From Chitinophagaceae bacterium (GTDB taxonomy: Bacteria; Bacteroidota; Bacteroidia; Chitinophagales; Chitinophagaceae): DNA of 13,814 nucleotides. The notes under the pieces were generated by a model that made no database searches, was not told the DNA's origin, and saw only the letters and a program-made list of their open reading frames with translations. The number at the start of each line of letters is the position of its first letter. The stretch's first letter is position 1. Shown here one piece after another: positions 7,337 to 13,814 of the stretch. The translations under genes were made by a program, and so were the position numbers. Where the stretch lies: positions 1-13,814 of the forward strand of contig JANYEU010000437.1 in assembly GCA_025362915.1 (NCBI GenBank). Direction: 5' to 3'.

Positions 7337-8074
7337 ATGAAGTTATTCTCTCACTTAGGGGCTTATATGTTAATGCTGAAGGGCATGTTTAGCAAGCCCG
7401 AGAACTATAAGATGTATTGGAAAGAGTTCATGCACCAATGCGCAGAAATAGGGTTGGGTGCCTTACCAATTGTGGTTATCATCTCTTTATTCCTCGGTGC
7501 GGTTTCCACTGTGCAAACTGCTTATCAGTTAGTTAGCCCAATCATTCCAATGACCACTGTTGCCCAGATTGTGAGAGACAGTATGATTCTGGAATTGTCT
7601 CCAACTGTATTGAGTATTGTATTGGCAGGCGTTATCGGTAGCAAGATAGCAAGCGAATTAGGCAATATGCGTATCAGCGAACAGATAGATGCATTGGAGA
7701 TTATGGGGATCAATCCAAAAAGCTATCTGATACTTCCAAAGATAGCTGCTGGTTTGTTGGTAATACCAGGATTGATAGTAATATCTGCATTTCTAGGTAT
7801 ATGGGGTGGTAAGATGGCAGGCGGCTTAAGCGGTATATTGGCACCAGATTTATACGACATAGGATTACGTCAAAACCTTAATGTTCATAACATCACGGTG
7901 GCCTGTTACAAGGCATATACATTTGCCTTCATCGTTAGTAGTATCCCTGCATATTATGGTTTCAATGTAAAAGGAGGGTCTCTCGAAATTGGTCGTGCTA
8001 GTACCAGTGCAGTGGTGGTTTCTTGTATATTGATATTGGTGGCAGATTATACTTTGGCAGCACTCTTGCTTTAA
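7337..8074 (+). CDS. mlaE: MlaE-family ABC transporter permease
   Basis: A 245-residue integral inner-membrane protein of the MlaE/YrbE permease family, close to the usual 250-260 residues. The MlaFEDB-type complex moves phospholipids between inner and outer membrane. The hallmark segment SELGNMRISEQIDALEIMGINP is at about 106-127. Hydrophobic segments lie near 40-68, 88-105, 130-160, 190-210 and 222-245. The start is the first ATG and gives an N-terminal amphipathic region as in the family. Such permeases work with an MlaF ATPase and an MCE (MlaD) protein, usually encoded next to them. Here the following gene is unrelated and no ATPase or MCE gene is in the window, so the partners must be elsewhere. 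Its gene is bracketed on both sides by heptamer repeats, one of which begins on the last base of the stop codon. Confidence 0.92.
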   Translation: MKLFSHLGAYMLMLKGMFSKPENYKMYWKEFMHQCAEIGLGALPIVVIISLFLGAVSTVQTAYQLVSPIIPMTTVAQIVRDSMILELSPTVLSIVLAGVIGSKIASELGNMRISEQIDALEIMGINPKSYLILPKIAAGLLVIPGLIVISAFLGIWGGKMAGGLSGILAPDLYDIGLRQNLNVHNITVACYKAYTFAFIVSSIPAYYGFNVKGGSLEIGRASTSAVVVSCILILVADYTLAALLL

Positions 8075-8163
8075 GTCAATAGTAAATAGTCGAAAGTCGT
8101 GAGTCGAAAGTAACGGGAATCGCAAGGTTAGGTCATTTTACTTTCAACTTTTTACTATCGACT
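8074..8163. repeat. Heptamer inverted-repeat element, copy 2 (mlaE - SPOR gene gap)
   Basis: Left arm: six 7-nt units AGTCAAT, AGTAAAT, AGTCGAA, AGTCGTG, AGTCGAA, AGTAACG (8074-8115), the first sharing its A with the mlaE TAA stop. Right arm: TTTTACT, TTCAACT, TTTTACT, ATCGACT (8136-8163), which are the same units on the other strand. The arms can pair around a 20-nt centre. It lies 34 bp before the next start codon. Confidence 0.85.
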
Positions 8164-8169
8164 AATAAT

Positions 8170-8177
8170 TCACTTTG
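8170..8177 (+). promoter_or_regulatory. Possible -7 element of the SPOR-domain gene
   Basis: TCACTTTG differs from TAnnTTTG at one position and is followed by CA, sharing the core ACTTTGCA with the putative maeB promoter. It lies just after the repeat element and about 20 bp before the TTG start. No clear -33 element is seen. Confidence 0.3.
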
Positions 8178-8196
8178 CAATTTTAACTTATTACAC

Positions 8197-8625
8197 TTGA
8201 AATTTATAGTATTCCTAATTACACTTTTGTTGGTTGGTAACCATTTATTGGCAAATGATACAATCATTGTAAGAAAGGATGTCCGGTTGGATGTCCTTTC
8301 AGAAAAACAGGCAGAGATAAACAAACGTACCAGTATGATGACAAGCTCTGGATTATACAGGGGCTTTAGGATACAGGTTATCAGTACCACAAACAGAGAT
8401 TTGGCAAATAAGGTAAAGTCTGATGTATTATCAAGGTTTACGGACGAGAAAGCTTATCTAACCTACAATTCCCCTTATTTCAAGGTAAGGATTGGTAACT
8501 TTATTACAAAGGATGAAGCTGAAAAGTTTCGTCAACAGCTCACCAAACTCTACCCACAAGGGGTCTATGTGGTAGAAGATGCGGTAGAATATACGATGAA
8601 AGTAGAGACTGACCCTGCACCGTAA
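8197..8625 (+). CDS. Small exported SPOR-domain protein
   Basis: A 142-residue protein with an N-terminal signal peptide (KFIVFLITLLLVGNHLLA, about 1-19) and a SPOR-like domain at about 56-127: RGFRIQVISTT...SRF...YLTYNSPYFKVRIGNFITKDEAEKFRQQL. SPOR domains bind peptidoglycan stripped of stem peptides, commonly at division sites, so a periplasmic cell-wall role is likely; the exact role is unknown. The segment before the domain (VRLDVLSEKQAEINKRTSMM) is charged and probably helical. The start is TTG at 8197: the only in-frame ATG codons lie near 8333, which would delete the signal peptide and half the linker. The first residue is therefore read as Met from TTG. It lies between heptamer repeats of two different sequence types and is probably monocistronic. 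Confidence 0.85.
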   Translation: MKFIVFLITLLLVGNHLLANDTIIVRKDVRLDVLSEKQAEINKRTSMMTSSGLYRGFRIQVISTTNRDLANKVKSDVLSRFTDEKAYLTYNSPYFKVRIGNFITKDEAEKFRQQLTKLYPQGVYVVEDAVEYTMKVETDPAP

Positions 8626-8627
8626 TT

Positions 8628-8697
8628 AGTTACAGGTTGCTAGTTACTGGTTACAAGTTTCAAGTAACTTTTAACCTGAAACCAGTAACCTCAAACT
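8628..8697. repeat. Heptamer inverted-repeat element, copy 4, of a different sequence class (GGTTACA type)
   Basis: Left arm: AGTTACA, GGTTGCT, AGTTACT, GGTTACA, AGTTTCA, AGTAACT (8628-8669), all 7 nt long. Right arm: TGAAACC, AGTAACC, TCAAACT (8677-8697), the same units inverted. The best pairing is TTACTGGTTACA (8644-8655) with TGAAACCAGTAA (8677-8688), one mismatch. It starts 2 bp after the SPOR gene stop and ends 17 bp before the amidohydrolase start. Confidence 0.8.
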
Positions 8698-8714
8698 TTG
8701 ATTAATTAGAAAAG

Positions 8715-9896
8715 ATGCTATTACAAAAGATAAAACAACTCGCTGCTGACTATGCCCCTGAAAGTATTACTATCAGGAGGCACATCCACGCCAATCCTGA
8801 ATTAAGCTACCAAGAATTTAATACAAGTCAATTTGTTCAGGATAAACTGACAGAAATAGGTATTCCCTTCGAAATAAAAGCAACTACGGGCATATTGGGA
8901 TTGATAAAAGGAAAGAATCCAACTAGCCGCATCATTGCCTTGAGGGCAGATATGGATGCCTTACCCATTGACGAAGAAAATGATGTGCCTTATAAATCAA
9001 AGAACCAAGGAGTGATGCACGCTTGCGGTCACGATGTGCATACCACTGTTTTATTGGGCGCAGCCAAGATATTGAATGAAATAAAGGATGACTTTGAAGG
9101 AACAATAAAACTCATCTTTCAACCAGGTGAAGAACGAAATCCCGGTGGTGCAAGCTACATGATAAAGGAAGGCGTACTGGACAATCCCCGTCCACAAGGT
9201 ATCATTGCCTTGCATGTAAACCCAAGTTTGGAAGCTGGAAAGTTAAGTTTTAGAAAAGGAAGGGTAATGGCCAGTGCCGATGAAATATATATAACCATCC
9301 GCAGTAAGGGTGGGCATGCTGCCGCCCCTCATTTAACAGCTGATACTATATCGATAGCTTCACAGATGATTGTCAGCCTTCAACAGATTATCAGCAGAAA
9401 TTGCAATCCTCTTTCTCCGTCTGTGTTAAGTATTTGTAGCATCCAAGGCGGGCATACCACCAATGTAATTCCAAGTGAGGTGAAAATGATGGGTACATTC
9501 AGGGCAATGGATGAGGCTTGGCGTTTTAAGGCACATGAACTGATGGCCAAGCAGGCGGTTGGTTTGGTAGAAGCGATGGGTGCAGAAATAGATTTTAAAA
9601 TAGATGTTGGCTACCCAACGGTTGATAATGACCCAGCATTTACAGAGGCGGCATGGCAACAGGCGGATGTTTATATGGGGAAAGATAACGTGGAAGAAAC
9701 CGAGATACGCATGGGTGCAGAGGATTTTGGCTATTATACACAGGTAGTTCCCGGTTGTTTTTACCGTCTGGGTGTGCGCAATGAAGCACAAGGTATCATC
9801 CACAATGTACATACCCCTAAGTTCAATATTGATGAAAGTGCCATCGAAACAGGTATCGGTGTCATGGCATGGTTGGCTGCGACTATAGAGGTGTAA
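8715..9896 (+). CDS. M20-family amidohydrolase (HipO/IAA-amino-acid hydrolase-like)
   Basis: A 393-residue cytoplasmic metal-dependent amidohydrolase that removes the acyl group from N-acyl amino acids or similar amides. The length is normal for the family. Metal-site motifs are intact: MHACGHDVH (C104, H106), QPGEE (E139, E140), ALHVNP (H167) and HNVHTPKF (H366). The dimerisation domain lies at about 180-295 (SKGGHAAAPH, SIQGGHTTNVIP). MGAEDFGYY (333-341) and ALRADMDALP (75-84) are also classic. There is no signal peptide, and the ATG at 8715 gives the standard N-terminus. The true substrate cannot be told from sequence: hippurate, IAA-conjugates, N-acetyl amino acids and N-acetyl-diaminopimelate are all possible within the family. 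The gene ends at a hairpin shared with the convergent gene. Confidence 0.93.
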   Translation: MLLQKIKQLAADYAPESITIRRHIHANPELSYQEFNTSQFVQDKLTEIGIPFEIKATTGILGLIKGKNPTSRIIALRADMDALPIDEENDVPYKSKNQGVMHACGHDVHTTVLLGAAKILNEIKDDFEGTIKLIFQPGEERNPGGASYMIKEGVLDNPRPQGIIALHVNPSLEAGKLSFRKGRVMASADEIYITIRSKGGHAAAPHLTADTISIASQMIVSLQQIISRNCNPLSPSVLSICSIQGGHTTNVIPSEVKMMGTFRAMDEAWRFKAHELMAKQAVGLVEAMGAEIDFKIDVGYPTVDNDPAFTEAAWQQADVYMGKDNVEETEIRMGAEDFGYYTQVVPGCFYRLGVRNEAQGIIHNVHTPKFNIDESAIETGIGVMAWLAATIEV

Positions 9897-9938
9897 TACT
9901 CCATAATCTTTGCGTCTTTTCTAGTCATAAAGTAACCT

Positions 9939-9985
9939 AAATAAAGAATGCTTCCCTATATGATATGGGGAAGCATTCTTTATTT
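9939..9985. terminator. Bidirectional terminator between convergent genes
   Basis: AAATAAAGAATGCTTCCC (9939-9956) and its exact reverse complement (9968-9985) form an 18-bp perfect stem with an 11-nt loop. A-rich and T-rich ends allow termination in both directions. It lies 43 bp after the amidohydrolase stop and 18 bp after the stop of the minus-strand barrel gene. Confidence 0.9.
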
Positions 9986-10002
9986 ATAAAATAGATTATT
10001 CC

Positions 10003-10845
10003 TTAAAACTTAAATACTGCCGATAGAGACACCCCGCTGCCTCTGCCCACGCTTGTGCCATAAATGTCGGCATATAAACCTGCCCAAATGGATGTGTTTT
10101 CATTTATTACCCTGCCAAAGTTGAAGGCGGCACGTACATAATTGAACGATTTGTTGTAATTGTAAAAATTTTGTGTTGGGTTTACGGCAGTGCTAAAAGA
10201 GTTTACACCACTGAGTGTGCCGCTTACTTTATAATAATCATCAATAGGTATACCTCCTGTAATGGTGGCAAAGATTTGGGTAGGACCTTGATCGTTGAAA
10301 TATTGCCTTACACCAAATTCCATATCGTAATAGGGATTGCGGAAACCTCCTGTAGCCGAACCGGAGAAACCTAATTTAAGCTCGCCTCCTACCGATTGGT
10401 AACCAATGTTTGGAAATGGAGTGCCTTTGTTGGAATATAAAGGAACGATAAGGGAACCTGTAAGCGACACATGGTTGAGGGCATCAAAATCTGTGAAGAA
10501 ATAACTAAGCCCAACGGTTGCATCGCCCAAGCCAGCGGCAATATATGTTTTAGGTGCGGCGGCGGTACCAGTGGTATTATTATCTACCTGAACAACAAAT
10601 GGTACATTAAATAAGAAATTCCACCTGCGACTCAACCCGTAACCACCATACAAACTAAAGTAATGAGAACTGAAATTTCCATTTGGATAAGCATTATAGG
10701 CACTCTTGCTATCCCAATAACCCTTTGCATTGTAGTAATTGTAGCCAGGAATAAGCATCCAACGACCGTAACCTATTGGAAATCCAGCCTTAGAGGCTTG
10801 TAAGCTTGCAATGGTAATGATAACTAATAAAATAACTTTTTTCAT
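10003..10845 (-). CDS. Outer-membrane beta-barrel protein (transporter/MetA-pathway-like)
   Basis: A 280-residue exported protein with a signal peptide at 1-20 (MKKVILLVIITIASLQASKA). The mature part alternates aromatic and hydrophobic residues with short turns, as in transmembrane beta strands (HYFSLYGGYGLSRRWNFLFNVPFVVQ, GLGDATVGLSYFF, HVSLTGSLIVPL, IWAGLYADIYG). It ends in SLSAVFKF, with the terminal Phe recognised by the outer-membrane insertion machinery. The organisation (start of mature chain GFPIGYGRWMLIPGYNYYN, GLGD motif, then 'SLTGSLIVPLYSNKG') resembles the loosely defined transporter family of Pfam 'MetA-pathway of phenol degradation'; this is pattern recall, and the function is unknown. 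It lies 27 bp downstream of the esterase-like gene on the same strand with no promoter visible between, so they are probably co-transcribed. Confidence 0.85.
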   Translation of the reverse strand: MKKVILLVIITIASLQASKAGFPIGYGRWMLIPGYNYYNAKGYWDSKSAYNAYPNGNFSSHYFSLYGGYGLSRRWNFLFNVPFVVQVDNNTTGTAAAPKTYIAAGLGDATVGLSYFFTDFDALNHVSLTGSLIVPLYSNKGTPFPNIGYQSVGGELKLGFSGSATGGFRNPYYDMEFGVRQYFNDQGPTQIFATITGGIPIDDYYKVSGTLSGVNSFSTAVNPTQNFYNYNKSFNYVRAAFNFGRVINENTSIWAGLYADIYGTSVGRGSGVSLSAVFKF

Positions 10846-10872
10846 TTGTAGTATTTAAAATTGTAAGGGTAC

Positions 10873-12183
10873 CTAAAGCGGTATTTTCAATGTTTCTTTT
10901 ATCCAATTATTTTCAAAAATATAGAATGATTCATCAATTCCCGATTCATTATCCGGGCAGCTATATATCTCGCGCTTATTACTTAGCACCTGATTGTAAA
11001 AGTTGTAGGCAGCCTGAGGTGGACTTATGCTGCTTTTCAGTGAAATTCCTATCAGGATGGGGCATTTTATCATGGGTGCAAAACTTAATGGATCGAAGTA
11101 ATCCCAAGTTTTAAAAAAGTTATCCAATCCCATCCTGTTTGCTCCCAAATAACCTTTAAACGCATTGATAGGCCAAGGCACTTGCGATTTTACTTCGCCA
11201 ATGGCAAAGATTGTTCGCATGTCCATTAGGCATGGTCTGTCCAGTATCACACCTTTAACCCGGTTGTCAAAAGCTGAAACGATGGCTGCGAGTGTAGCCC
11301 CTTGCCCCACACCCGTTAAAATTATTTTACCGGCATCCAGTTTCAAATCAGTATTCTTACAAATAAAATCCAACCCACGCAGGCAATCCATGTATTCTGC
11401 CCTATAGATATATGTTTCCTTACTGGTCAAGCCCTTCACCAAAAAGCTACTATAATCCAGCCTGCCCATATCTGCACTATTGCCAAATCCCCTTGCATCA
11501 ATACTGAAAACAGCCATATCGTTCCTCGATTCTGGTGCGGCAGTGGTTGCATAATCTGGCAACCTGTACATGACAATATTTGCCTTGTGTTTTTTTGGAA
11601 CGCTTAGCCAACCCCTGATGGCAACATTACCTATCGATTGAAATTCTATCAGGTAGATATCATTGTTTGTGGTAGAAATATCACCCCTACGGATGACCTT
11701 GTACGAAGGATTCAGGTTGGTGAGCTCGTTGCGGGCATTGTCCCAAAAGCTGGTAAAATCTAATGGGCGGATGCCCGTTGGCTTAATCTTATCCGGTTCT
11801 ACAGCAAAAACATAATAAACAGCCTGGCTGTAATGATTGGTAACAATATTAAAAGTAATGGTATAAAAACCGGTTGGCAACTTGGCCACATCTATTTCAA
11901 CATCTTTAGCATAGGTGCTTGTTGGTTTGATAAAGATGGCAATATCATCATGATAGGATTCCTGCCCTAAATCGTTGATTACTTTTACATTTATATTTCC
12001 TTTCTGATTATCCTGAATGTTATTCTTTAGTTTCAATATATAAGCCACCTTACTATCCGTTGGTCCATAAATGCCATTCTCCCTGTAACTTTTTATTTTG
12101 TAACTGATAGAAGTCTGGTCCTGTGCAAAAAGAGAAAGGGATGCAACGAATAAGGCGCAACACAAAACAGCACGTATAAACAT
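10873..12183 (-). CDS. Secreted acetyl-xylan-esterase-family alpha/beta hydrolase lacking its catalytic triad
   Basis: A 436-residue exported protein with signal peptide MFIRAVLCCALFVASLSLFA (cleavage near A20/Q21). Residues about 25-130 look like a beta-sandwich. From about 140 it follows the AXE1/cephalosporin-C deacetylase layout: RPLDFTSFWDNARNEL, RGWLSVPKK, FSIDARGFGNS, YRAEYMDCLRGLDFI. The nucleophile elbow, normally GxSQG, reads GVGQG (291-295) with Gly (GGG codon) for Ser at 293. The family acid Asp before CPP is Ser384 in SLKSSISPP. The catalytic-His segment reads PDNESG (410-415) with no His. The fold is conserved but hydrolysis seems lost, so binding or a structural role is more likely; this is inference. 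An ATG 14 codons upstream (12225) is in frame, but the -7 box directly abuts it, so 12183 is preferred. Upstream of a barrel gene in one unit. Confidence 0.8.
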   Translation of the reverse strand: MFIRAVLCCALFVASLSLFAQDQTSISYKIKSYRENGIYGPTDSKVAYILKLKNNIQDNQKGNINVKVINDLGQESYHDDIAIFIKPTSTYAKDVEIDVAKLPTGFYTITFNIVTNHYSQAVYYVFAVEPDKIKPTGIRPLDFTSFWDNARNELTNLNPSYKVIRRGDISTTNNDIYLIEFQSIGNVAIRGWLSVPKKHKANIVMYRLPDYATTAAPESRNDMAVFSIDARGFGNSADMGRLDYSSFLVKGLTSKETYIYRAEYMDCLRGLDFICKNTDLKLDAGKIILTGVGQGATLAAIVSAFDNRVKGVILDRPCLMDMRTIFAIGEVKSQVPWPINAFKGYLGANRMGLDNFFKTWDYFDPLSFAPMIKCPILIGISLKSSISPPQAAYNFYNQVLSNKREIYSCPDNESGIDESFYIFENNWIKETLKIPL

Positions 12184-12226
12184 GCTAGATAGTATAATGC
12201 CTTTATGTAACAGCGACTGTTGCATT

Positions 12227-12235
12227 CAAATAATA
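12227..12235 (-). promoter_or_regulatory. Possible -7 box of the esterase-like/barrel gene pair
   Basis: Read on the minus strand the sequence is TATTATTTG, which is TAnnTTTG with one extra base. No TTTG is found at the -33 position. It lies only 1 bp before the upstream ATG at 12225, so a transcript from it would begin beyond that codon and favour the start at 12183. Confidence 0.35.
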
Positions 12236-12300
12236 GATACGGTTATTATATATAACGAAATGAACATGGTAAAATTATGTTTGGGGATAAGTTTTTACTT

Positions 12301-12399
12301 AGTCGAAAGTTGATAGTCGATAGTCAAAAGTCAGGAGAACACTTGCATTCTTATACTTCTCCATAATTACTTTCGACTTTAAACTTTCGACTCTCGACT
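12301..12399. repeat. Heptamer inverted-repeat element, copy 3 (overlaps the end of the helicase gene)
   Basis: Left arm: AGTCGAA, AGTTGAT, AGTCGAT, AGTCAAA, AGTCAGG (12301-12335). Right arm: AATTACT, TTCGACT, TTAAACT, TTCGACT, CTCGACT (12365-12399), the same 7-nt units inverted. The right arm covers the last six sense codons and the stop of the minus-strand helicase gene. A further short pair GGAGAA (12334-12339) / TTCTCC (12357-12362) continues the stem inward. Confidence 0.85.
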
Positions 12400-13814
12400 T
12401 TCTTTAAGATATTTCGAGTAATTAATCCCATACCTCAATTCAGTATAGGTATAACCACTCCCCAGGTGTTCCAACAAGATGGTTGCCCCATCAGACGCTG
12501 TGGTTTCTATTGCCTTTAGTATATCCATTACCTTTTCTTCGGGTATCAATTTGAAAACATCCACCTTGTTCAGTTTCACCATCTGTGCCAAATGACCTTC
12601 AACAGTGCTCACAGCAAAGTTTCTTTCCTTGGCAATCTCCGCCACACTCATCCCTTCATTAAAAAGCTTAGCAGTCTTAGCTTGTGTGCTGTCACTTTCC
12701 TCGCCCGTACTGCGTTCACGCTTGGGGGCTTTTTCTTGTATCTGGGATGATAGACCTTTTTCCTTTGAATAATCCTGTATCAATTCCAAAAACTGCTTTC
12801 CATACTTCCTGATCTTCACTTCGCCAAAGCCACTTATCTTCTTTAGGTCATCTAATGTTTGCGGTAGGTATTTTGCCAAATCTTCCAATGTAGTGCTACT
12901 CAACACATAATAGATAGGCACATTTTCCTCTTGCACAAACCTATCCCGCAGTTCCCGAAGGTCTTTGTACAATTGTGGATGCGGGCTATTGGGATTTTTA
13001 TAAACCGATGCAGGACTAGATTTACCTACAGAACCAGCATGGGCATTCACATTCAGCACCGGTACTTTTAGTTCAGCCTTTTGCAACTGGTAGATGGTCA
13101 TATCGAAACCATTGGTGCAGGTGGCAATCAGTTGTTGCTTGGTATACAACTCCGTATATAATGTTTGTAAATCTGCAAAGTATTCCTTGGCATAATTCCT
13201 ACTATCCGTTACCGCAGGCGATGCAGGTATCAGCTCTACCAAATGTTGTAGATGCCCCAGAAAATACCCCGCAGCTTTTATCACCCTATCCTTTACGGCC
13301 GCTTCGTCAATGGTTTGGAAAAGTTGTTTTAACTGATTCTCGAATTTATTACCTACCTGTTCCAAAGCCGTTAATCGGTCTGCTATATTTTTTAACCAAG
13401 GCACGGTTTCTTCATTAAACGAAGTGCCATGTTCGTGCATCAATTTAAAAAGACTTTCTATGGTTGCAACTGATTTGGTAAAGTTGAATAGCTCAATAAT
13501 TGTCTTCTCAACATACAATTGCTTGCTGAAAAACAGGTTGTTTTGCAGTGCATCTGCATTGCTCTTGCTTCTATCAAAAGCCAAAATCCGTTCATCAGTA
13601 AACAGGCTATTACCCGTAATATGGCTTTGCAATACCAAACCCTCCAGCGATGTACACCTACTCAATGCCACATAAACCTGACCGGGTGCAAAGGCACTTC
13701 CCGCATCAATCACCGCTTTTTCAAAAGTCAATCCCTGACTTTTATGAATGGTGATAGCCCATGCCAGCCGCAAAGGGAACTGGGTAAATGAACCTACCAC
13801 TTCCTCTTCTATCT
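12379..13814 (-). CDS. PIF1-like helicase with C-terminal HRDC and HTH domains (5' part outside the window)
   Basis: The frame is open to the right edge (EEEVVGSFTQF...), so this is the C-terminal 477 or so residues of a longer protein; the GTG at 13800 is internal, not a start. FPLRLAWAITIHKSQGLTF and GQVYVALSRCTSLEGLVL are the last motifs of the superfamily 1 helicase core (UvrD_C_2 type), typical of PIF1/RecD-like 5'-3' DNA helicases. A long helical linker follows (residues about 80-260 counted from 13800). An HRDC domain lies at about 274-348 (LYKDLRELRDRFVQEENVPIYYVLSSTTLEDLAKYLP...ISGFGEVKIRKYG). An RecQ-type HTH domain lies at about 371-463 (TAKLFNEGMSVAEIAKERNFAVSTVEGHLAQMV). HRDC and HTH probably bind DNA, so the protein likely acts in replication or repair. 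The last residues SRESKV are encoded by the arm of a heptamer repeat. Confidence 0.9.
   Translation of the reverse strand, partial: IEEEVVGSFTQFPLRLAWAITIHKSQGLTFEKAVIDAGSAFAPGQVYVALSRCTSLEGLVLQSHITGNSLFTDERILAFDRSKSNADALQNNLFFSKQLYVEKTIIELFNFTKSVATIESLFKLMHEHGTSFNEETVPWLKNIADRLTALEQVGNKFENQLKQLFQTIDEAAVKDRVIKAAGYFLGHLQHLVELIPASPAVTDSRNYAKEYFADLQTLYTELYTKQQLIATCTNGFDMTIYQLQKAELKVPVLNVNAHAGSVGKSSPASVYKNPNSPHPQLYKDLRELRDRFVQEENVPIYYVLSSTTLEDLAKYLPQTLDDLKKISGFGEVKIRKYGKQFLELIQDYSKEKGLSSQIQEKAPKRERSTGEESDSTQAKTAKLFNEGMSVAEIAKERNFAVSTVEGHLAQMVKLNKVDVFKLIPEEKVMDILKAIETTASDGATILLEHLGSGYTYTELRYGINYSKYLKESRESKV

Noticed and set aside
7224..8163. Heptamer arrays considered as a CRISPR array
   Set aside because: Units are 7 nt, directly adjacent, degenerate and arranged as inverted arms. 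There are no spacers and no cas genes.
9426..9812. Long minus-strand open frame (128 codons) opposite the amidohydrolase
   Set aside because: It lies entirely within a well-supported gene whose motifs are intact, and its product has no recognisable features. It is an antisense shadow.

Overview
The window is AT-rich DNA from a member of the Bacteroidota, most likely a Chitinophagaceae/Sphingobacteria-type genome. The reasons are a secreted metalloprotease with a type IX secretion (T9SS) C-terminal sorting domain, TAnnTTTG-type -7 promoter boxes, no clear Shine-Dalgarno sequences, and gene families typical of that phylum. Family and genus are inference.

Left part (1-4880). The left edge holds the last 43 codons of a probable DDE transposase. 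Next come a 1023-residue M43 (pappalysin-like) metalloprotease with its own promoter and a strong terminator, then a small secreted protein of unknown function. An 800-bp gene-free stretch follows; it carries a terminator, a 42-bp tandem repeat with conserved hairpin potential, and a 'GGATTA'-type inverted repeat.

Middle (4881-9985, + strand). In order these are MaeB-type malic enzyme (malic enzyme fused to a phosphotransacetylase-like domain), an MlaE-family ABC permease without its usual ATPase or MCE partners, a small SPOR-domain secreted protein that appears to start at TTG, and an M20 amidohydrolase. The gaps on both sides of the SPOR gene and before mlaE are filled by inverted-repeat elements built from 7-nt units. 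A perfect 18-bp hairpin between convergent genes closes the region.

Right part (10003-13814, - strand). A PIF1-like helicase with C-terminal HRDC and HTH domains runs in from the right edge. Downstream of it is a two-gene unit: a secreted acetyl-xylan-esterase-family protein that has lost all three expected catalytic residues, then an outer-membrane beta-barrel protein 27 bp further on.

No defence island, CRISPR array, rRNA or tRNA is visible. The best leads for something undescribed are the family of heptamer-periodic inverted repeats (four copies, one of which supplies the stop codon of the helicase gene) and the apparently catalytically dead esterase paired with a barrel protein.
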